Source: CAXSEF01 sp050920955
GTDB lineage: Bacteria > Pseudomonadota > Alphaproteobacteria > Acetobacterales > Acetobacteraceae
Direction of reading: 5' to 3'
Assembly (NCBI GenBank): GCA_050920955.1
Contig: JBPBQS010000173.1
Location: forward strand, 1 to 13,961
Length of the DNA: 13,961 nucleotides
Made by a program: the position numbers and the translations under genes. Below are positions 11,646 through 13,961 of this stretch, piece after piece. The notes below the pieces were generated by a model, which made no database searches, had not been told where the DNA came from, and saw only the letters and a list, made by a program, of their open reading frames with translations. How positions within the stretch are numbered: the stretch's first letter is position 1; each line of letters begins with the position of its first letter.

Positions 11646-13373
11646 TCAGCGGAACAGGTTGGTGCGTGCCAGCTGGACCACCTCGTCGCCGCGGCCGCTG
11701 ATGATCGCCTTGGCGAGATAGACGCCGAACCCCTTGGCCTGTTCCACCGTGGTCTTGGGTGGCAGGGTCAGCTCCATGCGGTTGGTGACCACGTCGACCA
11801 CGGCCGGGCCGTCGTGCGCAAAGGCCTGCGCCAGCGCGTCGCGCAGCTCCGCCGGGTCTTCCACGCGCAGTCCCAGGATGCCGGCCGCGCGCGCGGTCGC
11901 GGCGAAGTCGGGGTTCTTCAGCTCCGTCCCGGTGTCCAGGAAGCCGCCCGCCTTCATCTCCAGCTCCACGAAGCCGAGGGTGCCGTTGTTGACGATGACG
12001 ACCTTGGCCGGAAGCGCGAGCTGCCCGAGGGTGAGGAGGTCGCCCATCAGCATGGCGAACCCGCCGTCGCCGGACAGCGAGATCACCTGGCGCCCGGGGA
12101 AGGCGGCCTGGGCGCCGATCGCCTGCGGCAGGGCGTTCGCCATCGAGCCGTGCCAGAACGAGCCCAGCAACCGGCGCCGCCCGTTCATCGTCAGGTAGCG
12201 GGCGGCCCACACGACGGGGGTGCCGACGTCGCAGGTGAAGATCGCGTCGTCCGCCGCCAGCTCGTCGATCATCCGCGCCAGGTACTGCGGGTGGATCGGC
12301 CTGCGCCCTGGCGTGCCCACCGCCAGCTCGTCGAGGCCCTTGCGGGTCTCGCGGTAGTGCGCCAGCGCCTTGTCGAGGAAGCCACGCTCGGTGCGTTCCG
12401 CGAGGCGCGGCAGCAGGGCCTCGATCGTCGGACGGACCTCGCCCACCACGCCCACGTCCACCCGGCAGCGCCGGCCGATCTGCTCCGGCCGCAGGTCGAC
12501 CTGCGCGACCTTGGCGTTCTGGGGAAAGAACTGCCGGTAGGGGAAGTCGGTCCCCAGCATGAGCAGCGTGTCGCAATCCATCATCGCATGGTAGCCGGAC
12601 GAGAAGCCGATCAGCCCGGTCAGGCCGACGTCGTAGGGGTTGTCGTACTCGACGAACTCCTTGCCGCGCAGGGCGTGCACCACCGGCGCCTTCAGCCGTG
12701 CGGCCAGGGCCACCACCTCGTCGTGCGCGCCTGCGCAGCCCGCGCCGCACAGCATCGTGACCCGGCGCGCACCGTCGAGCAGCGCCGCCAGCGCGTCGAT
12801 GTCGCCCGCGGCGGGCGAGACCACAGGCGCGGACGGCTTGATCCAGCGCGACGGCGCCGGGGTCTCGATCTGCTCCAGCGCCACGTCGCCGGGGATCACC
12901 ACCACGGCGACGCCGCGCTTGCCGATGGCCTCGCGGATCGCGATGTCGAGGGTGCGCCCGACCTGCGACACGGTGGCGACCGGGCCGACGTAGTGGCTGC
13001 ACTCTGCGAACACGGCGCGGGGGTCGGTCTCCTGGAAGTAGCCGCTGCCGATCTCGTCGGTGGGGATGTGGGCGGCGATGGCGAGCACCGGCACCCGGCT
13101 GCGGTGGCAGTCGTACAGCCCGTTGATCAGGTGCAGGTTGCCGGGCCCGCAGCTGCCGGCGCACACCGCCAGCTCGCCGGTCAGGTGGGCCTCCGCGCCG
13201 GCGGCGAAGGCGGCAGTCTCCTCGTGGCGGACGTGGATCCACTCGATGGTGCCCTTGCGGCGCAGCGAGTCGGTGAGGCCGTTCAGGGAGTCGCCGACCA
13301 GCCCGTAGATGCGGCGCACGCCGATCTCGTACAGCGTGTCGGCGATCATGTCGGCCACGGACTGCTTCGCCAT
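11646..13373 (-). CDS. poxB: Pyruvate:quinone oxidoreductase (pyruvate oxidase)
   Basis: A 575-residue ThDP- and FAD-dependent peripheral membrane enzyme that decarboxylates pyruvate to acetate and CO2 and passes electrons to quinone. The N-terminal domain has VGDSLNGLTDSLRR (27-40), HEETAAFAAGAEAHLTG (50-66, with the likely catalytic Glu51) and AGSCGPGNLHLINGLYDCHRS (72-92). The central FAD domain includes GLTGLIGFSSGYHAM and LGTDFPYRQFFP. The C-terminal ThDP motif runs from GDGG (435-438) to NN (462-463). The end, GFGVYLAKAIISGRGDEVVQLARTN, resembles the lipid-activated C-terminus of E. coli PoxB, and the length matches. ATG 13373 has AGGAGA about 7 bases upstream. Acetolactate synthase is excluded by the overall match and absent regulatory context. 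The gene stands alone, convergent with tonB. Confidence 0.94.
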   Translation of the reverse strand: MAKQSVADMIADTLYEIGVRRIYGLVGDSLNGLTDSLRRKGTIEWIHVRHEETAAFAAGAEAHLTGELAVCAGSCGPGNLHLINGLYDCHRSRVPVLAIAAHIPTDEIGSGYFQETDPRAVFAECSHYVGPVATVSQVGRTLDIAIREAIGKRGVAVVVIPGDVALEQIETPAPSRWIKPSAPVVSPAAGDIDALAALLDGARRVTMLCGAGCAGAHDEVVALAARLKAPVVHALRGKEFVEYDNPYDVGLTGLIGFSSGYHAMMDCDTLLMLGTDFPYRQFFPQNAKVAQVDLRPEQIGRRCRVDVGVVGEVRPTIEALLPRLAERTERGFLDKALAHYRETRKGLDELAVGTPGRRPIHPQYLARMIDELAADDAIFTCDVGTPVVWAARYLTMNGRRRLLGSFWHGSMANALPQAIGAQAAFPGRQVISLSGDGGFAMLMGDLLTLGQLALPAKVVIVNNGTLGFVELEMKAGGFLDTGTELKNPDFAATARAAGILGLRVEDPAELRDALAQAFAHDGPAVVDVVTNRMELTLPPKTTVEQAKGFGVYLAKAIISGRGDEVVQLARTNLFR

Positions 13374-13599
13374 TCTGGCATCTCCTGCGTGCGGTATGGC
13401 GGCTGCGGCGGCCCGGCATCCCGGGCGGCGGAGAGGTTTCCGCCGCGCGCGTTCGTCCTGCCTGCCCGTGTGCCTCGGCGTCCAATAGCGCCGCTTCCCG
13501 TCGCGACGCCATGGCGGCCGCCGGGTGCCGCGGGTCGGTGCCGGACACGAACGCGGCACCATGCCCCGACACTCGGGAACGCCCCGGGGGTGGCAGGCC
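13374..13599. promoter_or_regulatory. Upstream region of poxB
   Basis: These 226 GC-rich bases contain the poxB promoter and the 3' flank of the next gene. The ribosome site AGGAGA is just upstream of the poxB ATG. A perfect GCCCGG-CATC-CCGGGC hairpin (13411-13426) lies about 40 bases before the start codon and could sit in the poxB leader. A smaller stem CCCGA-CAC-TCGGG lies near 13566. I see no convincing promoter boxes. Confidence 0.45.
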
Positions 13600-13961
13600 T
13601 CAGTTCATCGGCCGGTGCACGCTGGTGATGAGCTGGATGCCGGGCGGGGTTCTCGTCAGACCCGACGCGCAAGGCGACGTCAAGGTCGCGACCAGGCAGT
13701 AGCGGAATTCCAGCGGGCGGATGCTGGCCATGGATGTCAGCGCCTCGGGCACCGCGACGCTCTTGGCGAGCGTTGGCGGCGCGAAGGTGGTGCGGATCAG
13801 CATCTCCTGCGCGTTCGCCACGGCGTCCTGCGAAAGCGTCGGGGTCAGATTGAACCGGTAGGCGGGGCTCACGTCCGGGTACTGCCATGTCTGCAGGTCC
13901 GCGATCTCGGCCAGGTAGCTCTGCTGCTGCGACAGGACGGCACTGCCGCAGTTCAAGCCGC
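13600..13961 (-). CDS. Unrecognised protein, 3' part only (5' end beyond window)
   Basis: The minus-strand frame is open to the right edge and ends with TGA at 13600-13602, giving about 120 residues. The composition looks like real protein rather than a GC artefact: QQQSYLAEIADLQTWQYPD, SPAYRFNLTPTLSQDAVANA and FRYCLVATLTSP, with a balanced mix of polar and aromatic residues and two cysteines. A TTG at 13956 could be read as a start but is at the very edge, so I treat the gene as truncated by the window. No family is recognised. It points the same way as poxB, with a 226-base gap, so it is probably a separate transcription unit. Confidence 0.55.
   Translation of the reverse strand, partial: GLNCGSAVLSQQQSYLAEIADLQTWQYPDVSPAYRFNLTPTLSQDAVANAQEMLIRTTFAPPTLAKSVAVPEALTSMASIRPLEFRYCLVATLTSPCASGLTRTPPGIQLITSVHRPMN

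Noticed and set aside
11646..13373. Acetolactate synthase or indolepyruvate decarboxylase
   Set aside because: Overall match, C-terminal ISGRGDEV region and length fit quinone-linked pyruvate oxidase; no small regulatory subunit gene nearby.
11616..13628. Plus-strand open frame of 670 codons antisense to poxB
   Set aside because: Same kind of mirror frame; poxB on the minus strand is unmistakable.

Overview
This is GC-rich proteobacterial DNA (roughly 70% G+C by eye, third codon positions almost all G or C). It is most likely alphaproteobacterial, and the Acetobacteraceae are my best guess. The guess rests on gene content, transposase type and one conspicuous AT-rich hairpin block between tonB and poxB that resembles dispersed intergenic repeats I associate with acetic-acid and acidophilic alphaproteobacteria. 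No rRNA or marker gene is present to confirm it.

Region 1 (1-4507) is a phosphonate-lipid type cluster. It holds the tail of a phosphonate nucleotidyltransferase (usually fused to PEP mutase), phosphonopyruvate decarboxylase, a small CDP-alcohol phosphatidyltransferase with a perfect catalytic motif, a convergent 2-aminoethylphosphonate (AEP):pyruvate aminotransferase, and an HpnL-like flippase-family membrane protein. Together they predict PEP -> phosphonopyruvate -> phosphonoacetaldehyde -> AEP -> CMP-AEP -> AEP transferred onto a lipid alcohol, with the last membrane protein a candidate for moving or handling that lipid. No phosphonate-degrading gene is visible.

Region 2 (about 4517-5618) is an IS5-type insertion sequence of about 1.1 kb with an intact DDE transposase. 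It is wedged between the 3' ends of two convergent genes without breaking either.

Region 3 (5622-11331) is a self-contained siderophore-iron uptake locus. A TonB-dependent receptor on the minus strand diverges from a plus-strand set: a PepSY membrane protein (probable siderophore reductase), exbB, exbD and tonB. The divergent control region carries three Fur-like palindromes, and a fourth, clearly related one lies just before exbB. The receptor, the energising complex and a candidate inner-membrane reductase are therefore probably iron-repressed together.

Region 4 (11332-11645) is a gene-free stretch with four consecutive hairpins in DNA of only about 40% G+C, ending in a terminator-like stem. 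Region 5 (11646-13373, minus) is poxB, a pyruvate:quinone oxidase. The right edge holds the 3' part of an unrecognised minus-strand gene (13600-13961). No tRNA, rRNA or CRISPR array was seen.
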